A stretch of DNA of 64,000 nucleotides from Actinostola sp. cb2023 (lineage: Eukaryota > Cnidaria > Anthozoa > Actiniaria > Actinostolidae). The notes below the pieces were generated by a model, which saw nothing but the letters and a program-made list of their open reading frames with translations, did no database searches and was not told the DNA's origin. This document shows, in pieces, positions 36,590-48,469 of this stretch (positions within the stretch are counted from its first letter, which is position 1; every line of letters begins with the position of its first letter). The position numbers were made by a program, and so were the translations under genes. Location: NCBI GenBank assembly GCA_033675265.1, contig JAUJYZ010001583.1, positions 341,001-405,000 on the forward strand, given 5' to 3'.

Positions 36590-36985
36590 CGGAAAACATT
36601 CTATCAATGGGACCGAAGCTACTATGTAATAAACTTCCAAAAGACGAAAGGTTATGTAAAACTCTAAATGAATTTAAAACCAGAATACACAAAAGGGACA
36701 TTACCAAGTTATTAGATGATGGCTGTAAAGGATGCTACTTATGTAACAATTAATTTAGTTTATTAATAGTTTTTAAATATTTAGCTATTGTACTATCTTA
36801 TTAGAATAGATAATAGGTTTTATATTTTATATTGGGAATTTTATACGTAGATTTATTTATTTATTTTTAATATATATATTTTAGATTTAGTTTTAGGTGC
36901 CCCCTATTAGTAGAGGGATTTTCCCCTCAGCTAATTACATTTGACACATAAATAAAGTTTATCTATCTATCTATCTATATAGCTT
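36590..36985 (+). mobile_element. 3' end of a non-LTR retrotransposon
   Basis: A coding tail reads MGPKLLCNKLPKDERLCKTL then NEFKTRIHKRDIT...CYLCNN and a stop at 36752. This resembles the conserved C-terminus of LINE ORF2 proteins (LWNxLP, then a lone KxxLK-type segment). A one-base shift separates it from an upstream YGKHSI. The 3' UTR ends AATAAAGTTTATC and a (TATC)n tail. The copy is 5'-truncated and dead. Confidence 0.65.
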
Positions 36986-37025
36986 CTATTACTTAGCTAA
37001 TGTTTACTTCTTCCTATTAAAACCG

Positions 37026-37740
37026 ATACATTGCCTGGAAACGTCAACACCCAGAAATAGTAACGCATCCCATGCTTCGTTAGCGATTTACTTACTGAAC
37101 CACAGTCGTATTTCTAAATAATGTACTTTACAACTTGGGCTAACTTGGCAATAGATTTTGCAATGAAATTGTGATTAATTTGTCTTTCATTCTGTTAATG
37201 TTTTATTTTTTCTAAAAATTGAATTCAGCTGCTTTGGAAATCACAGTACTTTTCATTGTGCAAAACAGAATGTTAGTAATACAGTGTAAATAATGACTGA
37301 TTTGCATTTGTCACCTGCAAATACGAAAAGATCGGCCAATAAACCCCAAAGGCTTTAAAAACACTCAACCGTAACAATATCCATGTTGGCTTCTTTGCCA
37401 AACCCTTTGAAGATAACCGGACTTCATAACCATAATTTTTAATGAACTATATAAATGAGTCAGAAATCTCGCTTACTCATTCTTATTAATTAAACCGATC
37501 CACTGCCTGGACATGTCCACACCCAGAAACCGAAACACAAATTACTCCGCTCCTCTAATTAGTCATTTCATTCAACAAAGTCGGATTTCTAAATCATTTG
37601 AAACAGATCTTGTATTATATGAAATCGTGAATTGTCTTCATTTTGTTTTGTTTTGTTCTAAATATTGAATTGAAGTTTTGGAAATTACTTTGGATTGTAA
37701 TACAGTGTAATTAATGACTGATTTGCATTTGTCACCTGCA
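37026..37740 (+). promoter_or_regulatory. Duplicated upstream region of the toxin-family gene
   Basis: Two diverged copies (37026-37322 and 37492-37740) of a roughly 270-bp unit also occur once at 63076-63317, upstream of the second toxin exon. All share ACCGATxCACTGC...CACACCCAGAAA at the start and AATGACTGATTTGCATTTGTCACCTGCA at the end. The last contains ATTTGCAT, the complement of the POU octamer. CATAAAAAG follows in two copies and could be TATA-like. A promoter role is inferred from position and conservation. Confidence 0.5.
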
Positions 37741-38184
37741 TAAAAAGTCTAAAAGATAATAAAGGTTAAACTCCAATATTCTATTAAGCGTTTAAAACCA
37801 CATGAGATGAGCCAGTCGAGTTACCACGATATCTGGCAATGTCATTACTAAAGGATGATGTAATCCCAAGAAATTACAGAGTGAAAGGTTGTAACAAGAC
37901 TCCATTGTCGTCTTAGCCATCGGTAGAGCAAAGGTTTGTATTGATCTTTTGTCCTTTTTATTTAAGCTAATTTATTGATTAGCTTAACAACCAACCTAGT
38001 TAGAGCATTGGCAACAGGACATGAACACCATGTAAAACCAAGCCAAAAAAACACCAATGATGAGTTATGAGCTAAGAAAAACATGTAGGATTGTAGGAAC
38101 GCCACTCAAACAAAGACATTTTCTAATTATGAAAAGTAATTCACATTACTTGTCTCCATTTTAGACATTCAGTTGATATCAATC
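37741..38184 (+). other. 5' UTR exon and intron of the toxin-family gene
   Basis: A conserved block ends GGTAGAGCAAAG followed by GTTTGT (about 37935), a plausible donor. TTTTAG precedes ACATTCAGTTGATATCAATC and the start codon. The same arrangement is present upstream of 63767, so a 5' UTR intron is likely in both paralogues. Confidence 0.55.
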
Positions 38185-38340
38185 ATGTGTAGCGTCAGTT
38201 GCTGCCGATAGCTCTTATATTGCTACTCGTTCACGACGTAGCAGCTGAAAGACATCAGGGCAACCTAACGGAGAAAGTAACAACTCCAGAAGTAAGTTTC
38301 TTTGCTAAATACCTATGATATGAGAACAGCAATACTTTGA

Positions 38341-39100
38341 TTGATGAATAAACTAGTTAATTAATTAAGCTCATCACACAACATACAATGTTTGAGTTAG
38401 GTGATTGGCAGTCCGCGGTCGAGATCATTAGGTTGGGACGTTCGCGGGCAAAAAAAACTATCCGTGTTTTTTCCCTGAAACTTCGTATGGTGAAATAAGA
38501 TCATTATAGAAGCTAAATGAGCAAATAAAAAATGGGGGGCACCGACTTCGCTATGGAGCAAGATTTCTTCAAAATATATCCTTTTTCTGATCGAAAATTA
38601 CGTGCGTTAAATCCATGGAAAGTCGAGAATGACAGGTATTTTTTTTGTAGAAAAACTAAACGGATTGCTAAAATTTTCCTCAAATGGCTATCTAAGAGTT
38701 TATAGAATAAAATTATGAACAAAGATTTGTGAATATATAGAAACAACCTGTAGTTTTTGGCTCATATTTACAGTCACCACGTAGCCATCGACGACTCTTT
38801 TGCGTGAAGGTAGGTTGAAGTTTTCATCTAAATTCGTGTTTTTATCAAAATCTAACCATGTTTTTTCTTTAAATTTGGTACATGGGGAGCTTTTATGATT
38901 CTTTGTAAAATCACAAAATAAAAAATGGGGGTCACCGGTATCGTTCTCGAGATATTAGCCGATGAAAATCGTCTACGTAACATGCGTGACTGGCTGCCAT
39001 CTTGGACGTGAGGAAAGAGGACTGGACCGAGATGATTCGAACCTTGATTTTATGCGCAGAAAAGATGCGCGTGAACAATGCGCGCGAACGTCCTTAAATT
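38341..39100. other. Intron 1 of the toxin-family gene, 5' part
   Basis: Contains two related segments ending AAAAAATGGGGGxCACCGxxxTCG (about 38525-38555 and 38920-38945), probably pieces of a dispersed repeat. No gene is seen. Confidence 0.5.
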
Positions 39101-39107
39101 TATATTT

Positions 39108-39175
39108 TCTTCTTTTCTTCTTCTTCTTCTTCTTCGTCTTTCTTCTTCTACTTCTATGTATATTTCTTCTTCTTT

Positions 39176-39220
<45 letters not shown>

Positions 39221-39238
39221 TCCTTCTTCTTCTCTTTT
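39108..39238. repeat. (TTC)n microsatellite
   Basis: An imperfect TTC/CTT run of about 130 bp inside intron 1 of the toxin-family gene. The Ser/Leu/Phe- and Arg/Lys-rich ORFs over it are artefacts. Confidence 0.9.
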
Positions 39239-39949
39239 TGAAAGACAGGAAGAGCATATCTTGATTTTACATTGTAACGGTCAACTGTTTGGAAGAAACT
39301 GCAGAAATAATTTCATTAAAAGTAGTCGCCTTAAATTGCCTCAAATCGATCGCCCTAAGTACACTATTTTACTTATATTCCTAATGCTATTCGATTGTTT
39401 TAGGTGGCGTATAATAAAGAGTCATTATTTCAACCAAAATATATGTTTCCTTTGTATACTGTATATACCGTAAAGAGGTGATCGGTTTTCCTAAAATATC
39501 AGTCTTTTAAAAAATTGCCGTGCGTCGGCCTAAATTACTGTATGCTCAAATTTGCCTGAAGTCGAATTAAATCATCTAAAGTTGCATTACATTTTTAGCC
39601 GATTTAACTTTAAAATGTCGCCTAAGGTTATCTACAATGTAGAAACGCGGCAACTTCATGTCATTAATATTAATGTCGTTTCAGGGAGAGGACGAACACA
39701 GTTTTGACCAAGAATTGATGGACAATAATATTGACGAATCAGGTAGTAATGCCATTTTCGGCGAAGAACTAGTGCCTTTGTTTTAGGGTAAACTTCAAAC
39801 TAACCATGTGCTTAATTCAGTCGAACCTATTAATTTTGAAATTGGCTCATGGTTAGAACGTCGTTTTGTGTTTGAAAAAAGTAATGTTTGAAGACAAGGA
39901 TTACTCGGTGATGTGAAAGATTACTGTTTTGCTTGTGTGACTCGTGAAA

Positions 39950-40960
39950 AGTGCTAGTCCCATGGAAGGAAGACCAAGGCACCACTACAGCCCATTCCAT
40001 CTAGTTACCCACTCCAACGAGTCCACATTAATATTATTAGAACTCTACCGAGGACAAAGCGTGGAAAACAATACATGTATAATGATGCTGATTGTTCAAA
40101 GTGCATGCACTAAGTGGGTGAAAGCCTAATCAGAAGGCATCAACTTATACATTCACTCAGTTCAATTTATGAACTTTTAATCCACCCTTTTTAGTCAGAC
40201 TGTGTGAGATATGCAAATAAATAAGACTAAGGCAACAGCAGTGCACAGACCCCATCCTGCTGGCAGACCCCATTCTGCTGGCCGTTCTGCCATCCTGTTG
40301 GCAGAACCCCATCCTCCTGGCAGAACTCATCCTGTTGGCAGAACCCCATCCTGCTGGCATACCCCATCCTTCTGTCAGAACCCCATCCTGTTGGCAGAAC
40401 CCCATCCTGCTGGCATGCGCAGACCCCATTCTGCTGGCAGAACTCCGATTTACGGTATCGTCAATTACCGTTACAATGAGGGTGACCTTGTGTTCTTATA
40501 CAACCCCACAACTGAAACCGGATGAGGCTGAAAAGTTTCACATACACTGTTTAGGGCTTGATGAGATTGTAAACCAAATCACAGAGGTCACCAATGAGAT
40601 AAAAGAGAGGGGGACCACAATTCTCCTTCCAAAATATTCTACTTCAATAACCTCAAACTCCATGAACGCCATTTAAATGCTGCCTACCAAGAAGTTAGAA
40701 AATCAAGTCAATCGGCAGGATGATGCCCGTCCCTTTCGGAGTCAGCAAGTGGAGGATGGATAATGTGCTGCAAGGAGTAGAAGACAATCAAATTACAAAT
40801 GCCGACGACAACTGTGTCATGGAACCCTCTGAGGATTTACCTGATACAACACTGGATGACGACGTCCCTGACAAAACATCACCAGCTCTCCAGCAGCATG
40901 CAGAAGCCAAGCATACTCCCGATAGCCAGTGCATATGTGGTCTGTGAAGATCATCCTTCG
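39950..40960 (+). mobile_element. Degraded Ty3/gypsy pol 3' fragment
   Basis: In the intron after the 39742 donor. One frame gives an integrase-like stretch, PLQRVHINIIRTLPRTKRGK, near 39990-40060. Beyond the minisatellite, RYNEGDLVFLYNP at 40465-40510 and a shifted continuation QLKPDEAEKFH...NEIKERG resemble the integrase C-terminal domain (ExxDLVxLYNPQLKPG). The pieces are in different frames with stops, so the copy is dead. Confidence 0.65.
40245..40440. repeat. 19-bp minisatellite (CAGAACCCCATCCTGCTGG)
   Basis: About ten degenerate tandem units with occasional spacers, interrupting the gypsy integrase remnant. Unit variants exchange CTGCTGG, CTGTTGG and CTCCTGG. Confidence 0.88.
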
Positions 40961-42196
40961 CATCGCACAGAAATTTGTGTCACATCCGGGATTTTATCCT
41001 AATTATATTGCTAGACCCATTCCCATTACGGCACTCGGCCACTCGATCTTCTTAAAATTTACAGTAAAATTGAAGAAAGTCAATGTTTAGGCTGTCATTT
41101 ACAAATGAACCAGTGATCTACGATACAAAACAACAACGGAATACAAAATACTTGCGACTAAAGTTTACTTGCCAAGTTGTCGATTGTAAATATCCTTTCG
41201 TCCTCTAGCGATTTTTTCAGGGTGAATGTCAGGTCTCCGTAGTGTTCGTATGTATGGGATTTCATCATGCCAGCAGTTCGATCGATTCCTGTTGCTCAGC
41301 CTTGCGAAATATAGTAAAAACAACACTTGAATTTTGGTGCCCCGACATAGCTCGATTGCTTCCAATATCAATATTTCTTCCATGCCAATGTTCTCTAGCG
41401 ATTTTCCTTGAAGTTCTGTTTCATACCAACGAATCGAAACAGTCGAAAATGTCAAATTACGAGACGATTTTTAGCTTCAAAACACTTCCATCGGCTGCCA
41501 TTTTTCTCTGACCTTGCAGCCTAGCCTCCATTGCTATAGCTACATAAATTTAAGCACCAGTTTCTTTTTTACCACGGACAAAATAAGCCGCGAAATCAGG
41601 GGAGTTTATAACAATGGATCGAGCGTTTGGCCGGGCGGGAACTGGGTTCCAGTTTAAGAGAATAACCCGCGAATTTCACTATATTAGCCCTAAAAAAGCT
41701 TTTCCCACCAAATTTTCGATATATTTTCTACTTTAGGGGAAAACTCTGAGATTTAAATAAGAATAGTTTATCGCTCCTTCAAATATAACGTATTTTAAGG
41801 ATATGACCGATTTGTATGGGTAATTCTGTGCGATGGTCGAGGCCTCATCGCTCAAGTGCTATTAAAAATATATGTATATTGTCTAATTCATTAATTGAAC
41901 AATTATACTTGCATGATAACTAAAAAATACATAAAATAAATTAGCTTTTTAAGTACTATTTAATAAACGAGCAGGAGTGTGTTTAATTTAGTGGATAGTC
42001 GGTGATTGTTCGTGAACTGTTGCCTTTAGGCTCATTCACGTGATGGATGTGGTTCCTGTAATTGGACCAAACGCTCGTGAATTATGCATGAGTTTTTGAA
42101 CGTATCATTATATATTTAGCAGTACTGCTATCTTTATATAAAACTTTCTCTGCAGATAATTTATTTTGAAACCTCGTTTGTTTGTTTTTATTTTAG
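40961..42196. other. Remainder of intron 2 of the toxin-family gene
   Basis: I see no supported gene. A minus-strand ORF at 41455-41165 has no recognisable domain or splice context. The intron ends at the TTATTTTAG acceptor before 42197. Confidence 0.55.
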
Positions 42197-42910
42197 AAGA
42201 AGGTTCAGGGCGGAGTGAAGAAAAAATGTCACCAAGCGAAAGAGCCGAAAAGCTCAAGATTCTGACAACGGAAGGAGAACCAGAATGGCTTAAACTGGCG
42301 AAGAAGGAGGTGCAGTCGATAGTGTTATAGCAATAATCTTATTAGTCGGGTATCTTGAGTAATGCCCGAGTTATTAATTGGACGTCCTTTTCACTCTGTT
42401 GTCACGTTATAACCTGACTTGCTTGCCGTTAACCATTCTGCTAGACTAGCTGCATGGTGTTATTCACTGTGGAAATTATGTGTTACAATGTATAATGTGT
42501 ACTGTAAAATAGGCATAAGCATTGCTAGTATATATCAGCATTTATAAACGACTTCATTATAGCGATAAAGTGTCATCAGGTTTCCTATTTGAATGCGTTT
42601 GATCTAAAAGAAACCCGAGTTATAACGCTTATAACGTCTTGTTTCATATATCAGGCGAAGGAAACTATGGAGAAAATGAAAGAGCAAATGAAAGAGAAGG
42701 ACGGAGGACAAGACAAATATTTGCTCAAGCAAGGCAGCAAGAAACCCCTGAGGAAAGTTCAACAGGATTCTAGTAAGTATAAAACAGTATTTTTAAATAA
42801 AAACAATCAAACGCCTACCTACCTATACCTACCTACCTAATACCCACCTACCTTAACCCTAACGTACGCACTATATAACTAACTAACTAACTAACTAACT
42901 AGAAAAAAAA

Positions 42911-43918
42911 GTAGCAGAGCCTGCAGGCCAGTTTCATGTAAAACAAAATCAACGTAAGAGCGAAAATGCGCATTTTCAAGTTGATATTAAACTGCCGAAA
43001 TGCACAATTTCGGTCTTACGTTTATTTGTATAGGAAATACCACAGTTCGAGAAGAATTAATGAAAAATACCACGCGTATTTGATGAAAGTGGCTTAATAC
43101 CACGAGTGCGTAGCACGAGTGGTATTCAGCCACTTTCATCAAATACAAGTGGTATTTTTCATTAATTCTTCGAGAACTAAGTGGTATTTCCTATTAATAA
43201 CACACCTACAAAAAATATGAGTTTCTTTATAGTAGCAAATCGCACGTAACGCAATCACAACCACAAATAATAAAATAGCAATTTTCTTAATACCGTGCAA
43301 TTAATTAATTGCACGGTGCAATTAATTAATTGCACGGTATTAAGAAAAAATCCACAGTCAATCGGCCAATCAGAAACGAGTATTTTTTTGTAGGTGTGTT
43401 ATTAAGAAAGAAAGTAAGCGTAGGTGTTCATTGAGTCAGACTCAAGTTGTTCTGAATAACAATGATAATAAATACAAGTCACCTAATATATCCAAGAGAT
43501 TCAGACGTGTTTAAAGGAATAGCTTAGAAGAGTTTTGAACCTCATGTAGCAACCCCGTAGCAACAAACACGAATAGCTCAGTACGATTGGACAAGATTTG
43601 CAGTAAAGTAGCAGAGCCTGCAGGCCAGTTTCATGTAAAACAAAATCAACGTAAGAGCGAAAATGCGCATTTTCAAGTTGATATTAAACCGAAATGCACA
43701 ATTTCGGTCTTACGTTTATTTAGAAAGAAAGTAAGCGTAGGTGTTCATTGAGTCAGACTCAAGTTGTTCTGAATAACAATGATAATAAATACAAGTCACC
43801 TAATATATCCAAGAGATTCAGACGTGTTTAAAGGAATAGCTTAGAAGAGTTTTGAACCTCATGTAGCAACCCCGTAGCAACAAACACGAATAGCTCAGTA
43901 CGATTGGACAAGATTTGC
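42911..43918. repeat. Tandem duplication in intron 4 of the toxin-family gene
   Basis: Unit 1 (42911-43607) and unit 2 (43608-43918) share GTAGCAGAGCCTGCAGGCCA through CGATTGGACAAGATTTGC with almost no differences. Unit 1 is longer only because of the insertion at 43028-43404. Unit 2 retains the uninterrupted site. Confidence 0.9.
43028..43404. mobile_element. Double-hairpin MITE inserted in duplication unit 1
   Basis: The first hairpin (43031-43191) has arms AGGAAATACCAC...GTGGTATTTCCT. The second (43192-43404) has ends TTAATAACACACCTACAAAAA and TTTTTTGTAGGTGTGTTATTAA with a central ATTAATTAATTGCACGGT palindrome. The empty site in unit 2 (CGTTTATTTAGAAAG) defines the insertion of about 377 bp. 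Confidence 0.85.
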
Positions 43919-44073
43919 TCACAATATTGTAACTTATTCTATTGTTGCAGGTCCTCCAATCGCGTTGATATCAGACGTTGAAAGCAAACTTTCTGAATTT
44001 CAAGGTCCCCTTGCAACTCGTGTTAAAGCAAGGGTTACTGGCCTCAAAACTAAGTGGGCATCCTTGTCAGACG

Positions 44074-46554
44074 GTATCAGGTCGTTCCGCTTCTAAAACT
44101 TTTCGCCTCCACATTCAAAAGTCGTTTCGCTTCTAATGGCAAGTCGTTTCGCTTCTAATGACAGGTCCGTTCGCTTCTAAATGAAAGTGATGAAATATCA
44201 AGAGAAATTTCAAGAAACATCGTGAAATACTAAGAGAAGGCTAGTGAAATACATTATATATGTTAAATACTTGATATCGTGAGGACAATATTTACCTCCA
44301 TTTACGAGTTATTAACCACAGTCTGTGATTCTTACTCGGACTGGGAAAGGCTCGATTTTCGATTTTCAAACATTCAGAGTAAAGGCTTGTTTACACGACA
44401 GAGTTTAAGCGATTGGGTTGTTATTAGCAGTGATCGCGACAAAGCGAGTGTAGAGGTAATTATCATTCAGATAAAAGCCTAATTTTCCCAAGCGGTCACT
44501 CCATGGATGCGAAAGCACTCTTGTGTGACATCAGCAAGGTTCCTTCAGCAACAAACAATCAAACCCCGCGATAAATTTTTAAAATTTTTAAAAGTCCCTA
44601 GTTGGTGGATTCACTTATTTTGTGCACAAGAACATGTATTGTGTTTAAAAAAGCTTATTTTAAGCGATTAAGTATATCAAACCCCGGGATCGATCAATCT
44701 TTGGAAGCGCTGAAAGCACTGTTGTGTGACTTGAATGTGACAACTCAGTAACCAAGCTATAAACCAGTTATATAATTAATCCGACTTGAAGTAAGAAGAA
44801 TCCAGTAAGAAACTGATAATAAATGGACAATATGGGAACGAACGCGGCTTAGTTTAAATTTGACACGGTTTTCTTTGTTATTCATAGGGCTTTATCTCCG
44901 GTATTGACCGGTTGAACAATAGAATTGAATTGAATTGCTCATTATGAATTCACCGGGATGTATCCATATACAGCCCTGGGTTGTATATGAATACATCCCG
45001 GTGAATTCATAATGAGCACTGAAATGCTATTCTTCATGCTATTCATATAGTATTCATGCTAAATAACACTCCAAAACATACCAGAAAATGCCTCAGATTG
45101 CTTCGTGCGAAAACCTTGTCAAATTTAAACTAAGTCAGATAAATACCTCGAACGTCGGCAATAAGCCTATAAATCCCTCGGCCCTACGGCCCTCGGGATT
45201 TATATGGCTTATTGCCTCCGTTCTCGGTATTTATCTCTTACTTTCGCCGTTTATAAGCTTACTATAAATAACCAGTTTCATCGGCAAATGACTCGATCTC
45301 TTATTATAACCATAAATAAGAAGTTTTCATTGTATTTCTTAGTTCAATATCTGCTATAACATATAACGTATCTTTGTTCATAAATGTTTTTAAGATGCTT
45401 CCGCACGTTTGTTGTTTACAGTTGCTAGCTACGGCCGGTGTTGTGGTTACGGCGTTGTTTGTCACGCATCACTCGATCGAACGTAACTTGTGCTGAATAA
45501 CACGTTTGACATCTAGATCAAACAAACATCAAATAAAGTGGACTGATTTAAATCTTCAGATGTTTCTTTATGATTAGAGAATTATACATGAAACCACAGG
45601 CTCACCAGCCTCTGTTTGTGTATTGGAGTTATTGGGCTTCCTGTATCTTATTTGGGGGTTGCTTGTGTATTGGGCTTCCTGTGTCTTATTTGATCGGCTA
45701 GCTGGCCGTTGAGTAAACTTATAAGCTAAGTCAGTGAAAGAATACCCTGCGAGCTGAGGGTTTTTCTAATTCGCATCACTCGAACGTACGGTATTGGCTG
45801 TAAAGGTCCGCTATTTTCCTTTTAATGACTCTTACGTTCTTGGTAATGAAAAACCAATTCGGCCGTACTGATATGATACATTCAAAATATCAAAATAATA
45901 ACGATCGTACTGATCCGGCGGCCGACAGTCGGTGTATATATACCGTGTATCGGCCGACAGTTGGTAGGTTGTCGACCGACTGTCGATAGTTTGTTGGTCG
46001 ACAAGTTGGCCGACAGTCGACCGACATCGTCTCTTGGTACGTGATTCTACTATTACCGTGTTGATCAGTAGCGTCACCAATGTTTACAATTCCCTGAGAT
46101 GCGAAGCTTGGAGCTTGTCTATATAAGGAGGGGCAATTGTTTAATAATCCAATCAGAATTCGAGTAAACTCCAAGCGAATAACTTGACTGTAAAGGTCAA
46201 TTACTCACTGTCCAGTTCTTCTTATGTTAGGGAAATACAAATGATTACTGTCCAATTCTTCAAACTCTTATGTTATAATACACGCATTTCGCGTATTTGT
46301 AAAGTAATTTCCAAAATCGGTAGTCAGTTAGGACATCTATCTGATCAATAAGTATATCAAACCCCGGGATCAAGCCTTCCTTCGATTCCTTAGAAGCGAA
46401 CGGACCATCGGCAACATTATTAGGAAGTATATTATTTTAGAAGCGAAAGGACTTGGAGGCGAAAAGTTTTAGAAGCGAAACGACTGGAGGCGAAAAGACT
46501 TAGAAGCGAAACGACTGGAGGCGAAAAGTTTTAGAAGCGAAACGACTGTAATTC
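44074..46554. mobile_element. MULE-like non-autonomous transposon in the toxin-gene main exon
   Basis: Flanked by an exact 9-bp duplication TGTCAGACG (44065-44073 and 46555-46563), the length typical of Mutator-like elements. The inverted ends share GCTTCTAAAACTTTTCGCCTCC. The termini carry several direct copies of GTCGTTTCGCTTCTAA or its complement (three or four per end). No transposase is visible in the 2,481 bp. The 392-bp composite element is nested at 44849-45240. A palindromic cluster of GGCCGACAGTCG-type words lies at 45905-46030. Confidence 0.85.
44849..45240. mobile_element. 392-bp composite foldback element, copy 3
   Basis: Same length and architecture as the copies at 29701 and 34161, differing at a handful of positions. 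It lies inside the MULE-like element, so it inserted after, or travelled with, that element. Confidence 0.88.
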
Positions 46555-47717
46555 TGTCAGACGATGACCAGACAAGCATATCAGACACGATGGACGTTTT
46601 AGCGTCCAATCTGGAAATGTTTGGCAAAGCTCGAAGTAATCCAATAGGGGCGGTAATGGGAGCGATCAACATTGTGGGGGCCTTCTCTGCCGCATTGGGT
46701 CCAATTGGTATGTTGGTTGGTTTAGGTTTAGGTTTTGTTTCTTCTTTGCTGGGGTTGTTTGGTAAAGGCGAAGAGCCTAAAAGTATGGATGCAATTGTGA
46801 GGGAGCAAATTGACAGCGCTTTAGAAAAATACCGAGATGAGAGCCTCATTGACAAAGCTGTTGGTTTGGTGTCAGCTTTTCAGCATTCTAAAGCTTACCT
46901 GGACGGGGCGGCATTGTCAGGGCAACCATTGAGCGAAATGGAAGCGCTAATGGCCTCGACTCGAGTACCTATGACTCTCGGAGTAGCGTTTATGGGAGAG
47001 CTAGCCAGGGTGATCGTGAGGCTGTCAACTGGAAATCAAGTGAAGGATGCCCAGAAATGCATAACATATACTGAGCTTTATGTAAAACTTGCAGGGCTGA
47101 AGGATATGATGTTAACTCAGATGATATCGTTGTCACCTTCATCTCTGCAGAATGATATCAATGGGCTAATGGCCCATAGACAGAATATTGGCGAAGCGAC
47201 AAAAGTTTTACTGCAGCCATTTTACACTATTGATTTTGGTAGCAAAATATTGCCATATTTTGACCCAGATATCAGTGTCATAACGGACTCCTTTGCTATT
47301 GCTGTGTTGGGTTTAGGAAAATATGATCGGTCTATGGCTGGATATTATTGTCTTGCGAGTTATCATGGAAACAGTCGACCAAAAGATTTAGTTTGGTCGA
47401 GGCATATTGAACAGTTGAGGTTGCACGACGGGATTCCTTACACTAAGACGACAACTATGAACAACAGAAATTGTTATTGGAAACTCGTACCGCACGGTAA
47501 CCATACCTTCAGCATTGTCAACAAGAAAGATTGTGATCGCAAAGACGCCCGGTGTGGATGGATGCTGTCATGGGATAGAGTTGACTCCAAGGGTTATGTT
47601 AACATCGACAAAGATGACCCAAACTTGTGGGAAATCGACGGCAATGATGAGTTGAAAAGGTACGTATTCTTTGTTATCAAATACTCGGCCTCCGTTATTG
47701 AATTTTCTGGGTATTGA

Positions 47718-48469
47718 TTGGTTCCTCTATTTATCTATAAATTCCTTTAAAGGATAATTAATTCAGACAAATTGTTCAGCCATATGAACACATAACATCA
47801 ATCATCATGGCTTCGCCGGGGAATCCAATCAAGTGTTTTTCTCGTTCACTGATTGGGTGGATATTTCAATATTCTCGATTGGCTGATTAGTTATATGTTT
47901 CACGCCTAAAAGGTGCTATTGCTGGTTTCCACGTGACGTCATGGCGGCCATGTTCGTTGGTTCCCGATAACAAATCATTCCTTATTAGCTTCTCTTGGTT
48001 GTTCCACCAACATGGCCGCTGTCGGTCTTTGTATTTTAAATCTCCAGGGATTGATCGCAGACCAGCATTACATTATGATGATTTCACATGTGAAATAAAA
48101 CATGCATAGTTTGATTTGAAAGGTTTATGATATAGAATTACCATAAAAATATAAGTAATAAAACAATTGTTATAATCACCGGACCTTATGCATCGAGGAC
48201 GTAATGGAGAAGATTTGTACAAGTATTTGTTGTCAAATAATCCATTACGCAAAACAAACACTGTATGGTCCTTGTAGGACTCATATAATGTGCCTGGGAA
48301 CAATATATATATGATATATAACTGCTAAATTGGAGCTCAATGGAAAGGCGGCGAAAGACGAGATCTCCATCATCAATGCAAAGACCTGGAAACACCATTT
48401 CTCAGCCGCAGAGCAGCATCCACAGCGTTAGGAGGAATTGCGAGAATCGACGAGATGTCAAAGCCTGAT
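47718..48469. other. Spacer with repeat debris
   Basis: An inverted pair CGTGACGTCATGGCGGCCATGTT...ACCAACATGGCCGC (about 47932-48018) looks like a small MITE. No gene is seen, and no convincing last exon of the toxin-family gene was found here. Confidence 0.45.

Larger units (their letters stand above)
38185..47717 (+). pseudogene. Jellyfish-toxin (CfTX/CaTX-like) family gene, disrupted
   Basis: Coding exons: 38185-38291 (signal peptide), 39685-39742, 42197-42309, 42655-42772, then a main exon 43951-44073 plus 46555 onward. All have GT/AG sites and consistent phases (0,1,0,1). The main exon encodes about 400 residues. It has a long hydrophobic Gly/Ala/Leu helix region (codons around 46644-46757), a charged amphipathic helical bundle, and a C-terminal part rich in Trp/Asp/Gly that may be beta-trefoil-like. 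This matches the secreted pore-forming toxin family of box and other jellyfish, known to insert into membranes; the match is from recalled pattern. Breaks: one base is missing near 38197 in the signal exon compared with the paralogue at 63767, with an in-frame TAG just upstream; a MULE-like element sits in the main exon. A donor at 47659/47660 hints at a lost or distant final exon; otherwise the frame stops at 47717. Expression as a functional toxin looks unlikely. Confidence 0.8.

Noticed and set aside
38973..39257. Arg-rich minus-strand ORF and Ser/Leu-rich plus-strand ORFs
   Set aside because: They translate a (TTC)n microsatellite in an intron.
47660..47717. The last 19 codons of the toxin-family frame as the true C-terminus
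   Set aside because: Not adopted firmly: a strong donor (AAAAG/GTACGT) just before suggests read-through into an intron. No matching final exon was found, so both options stay open.
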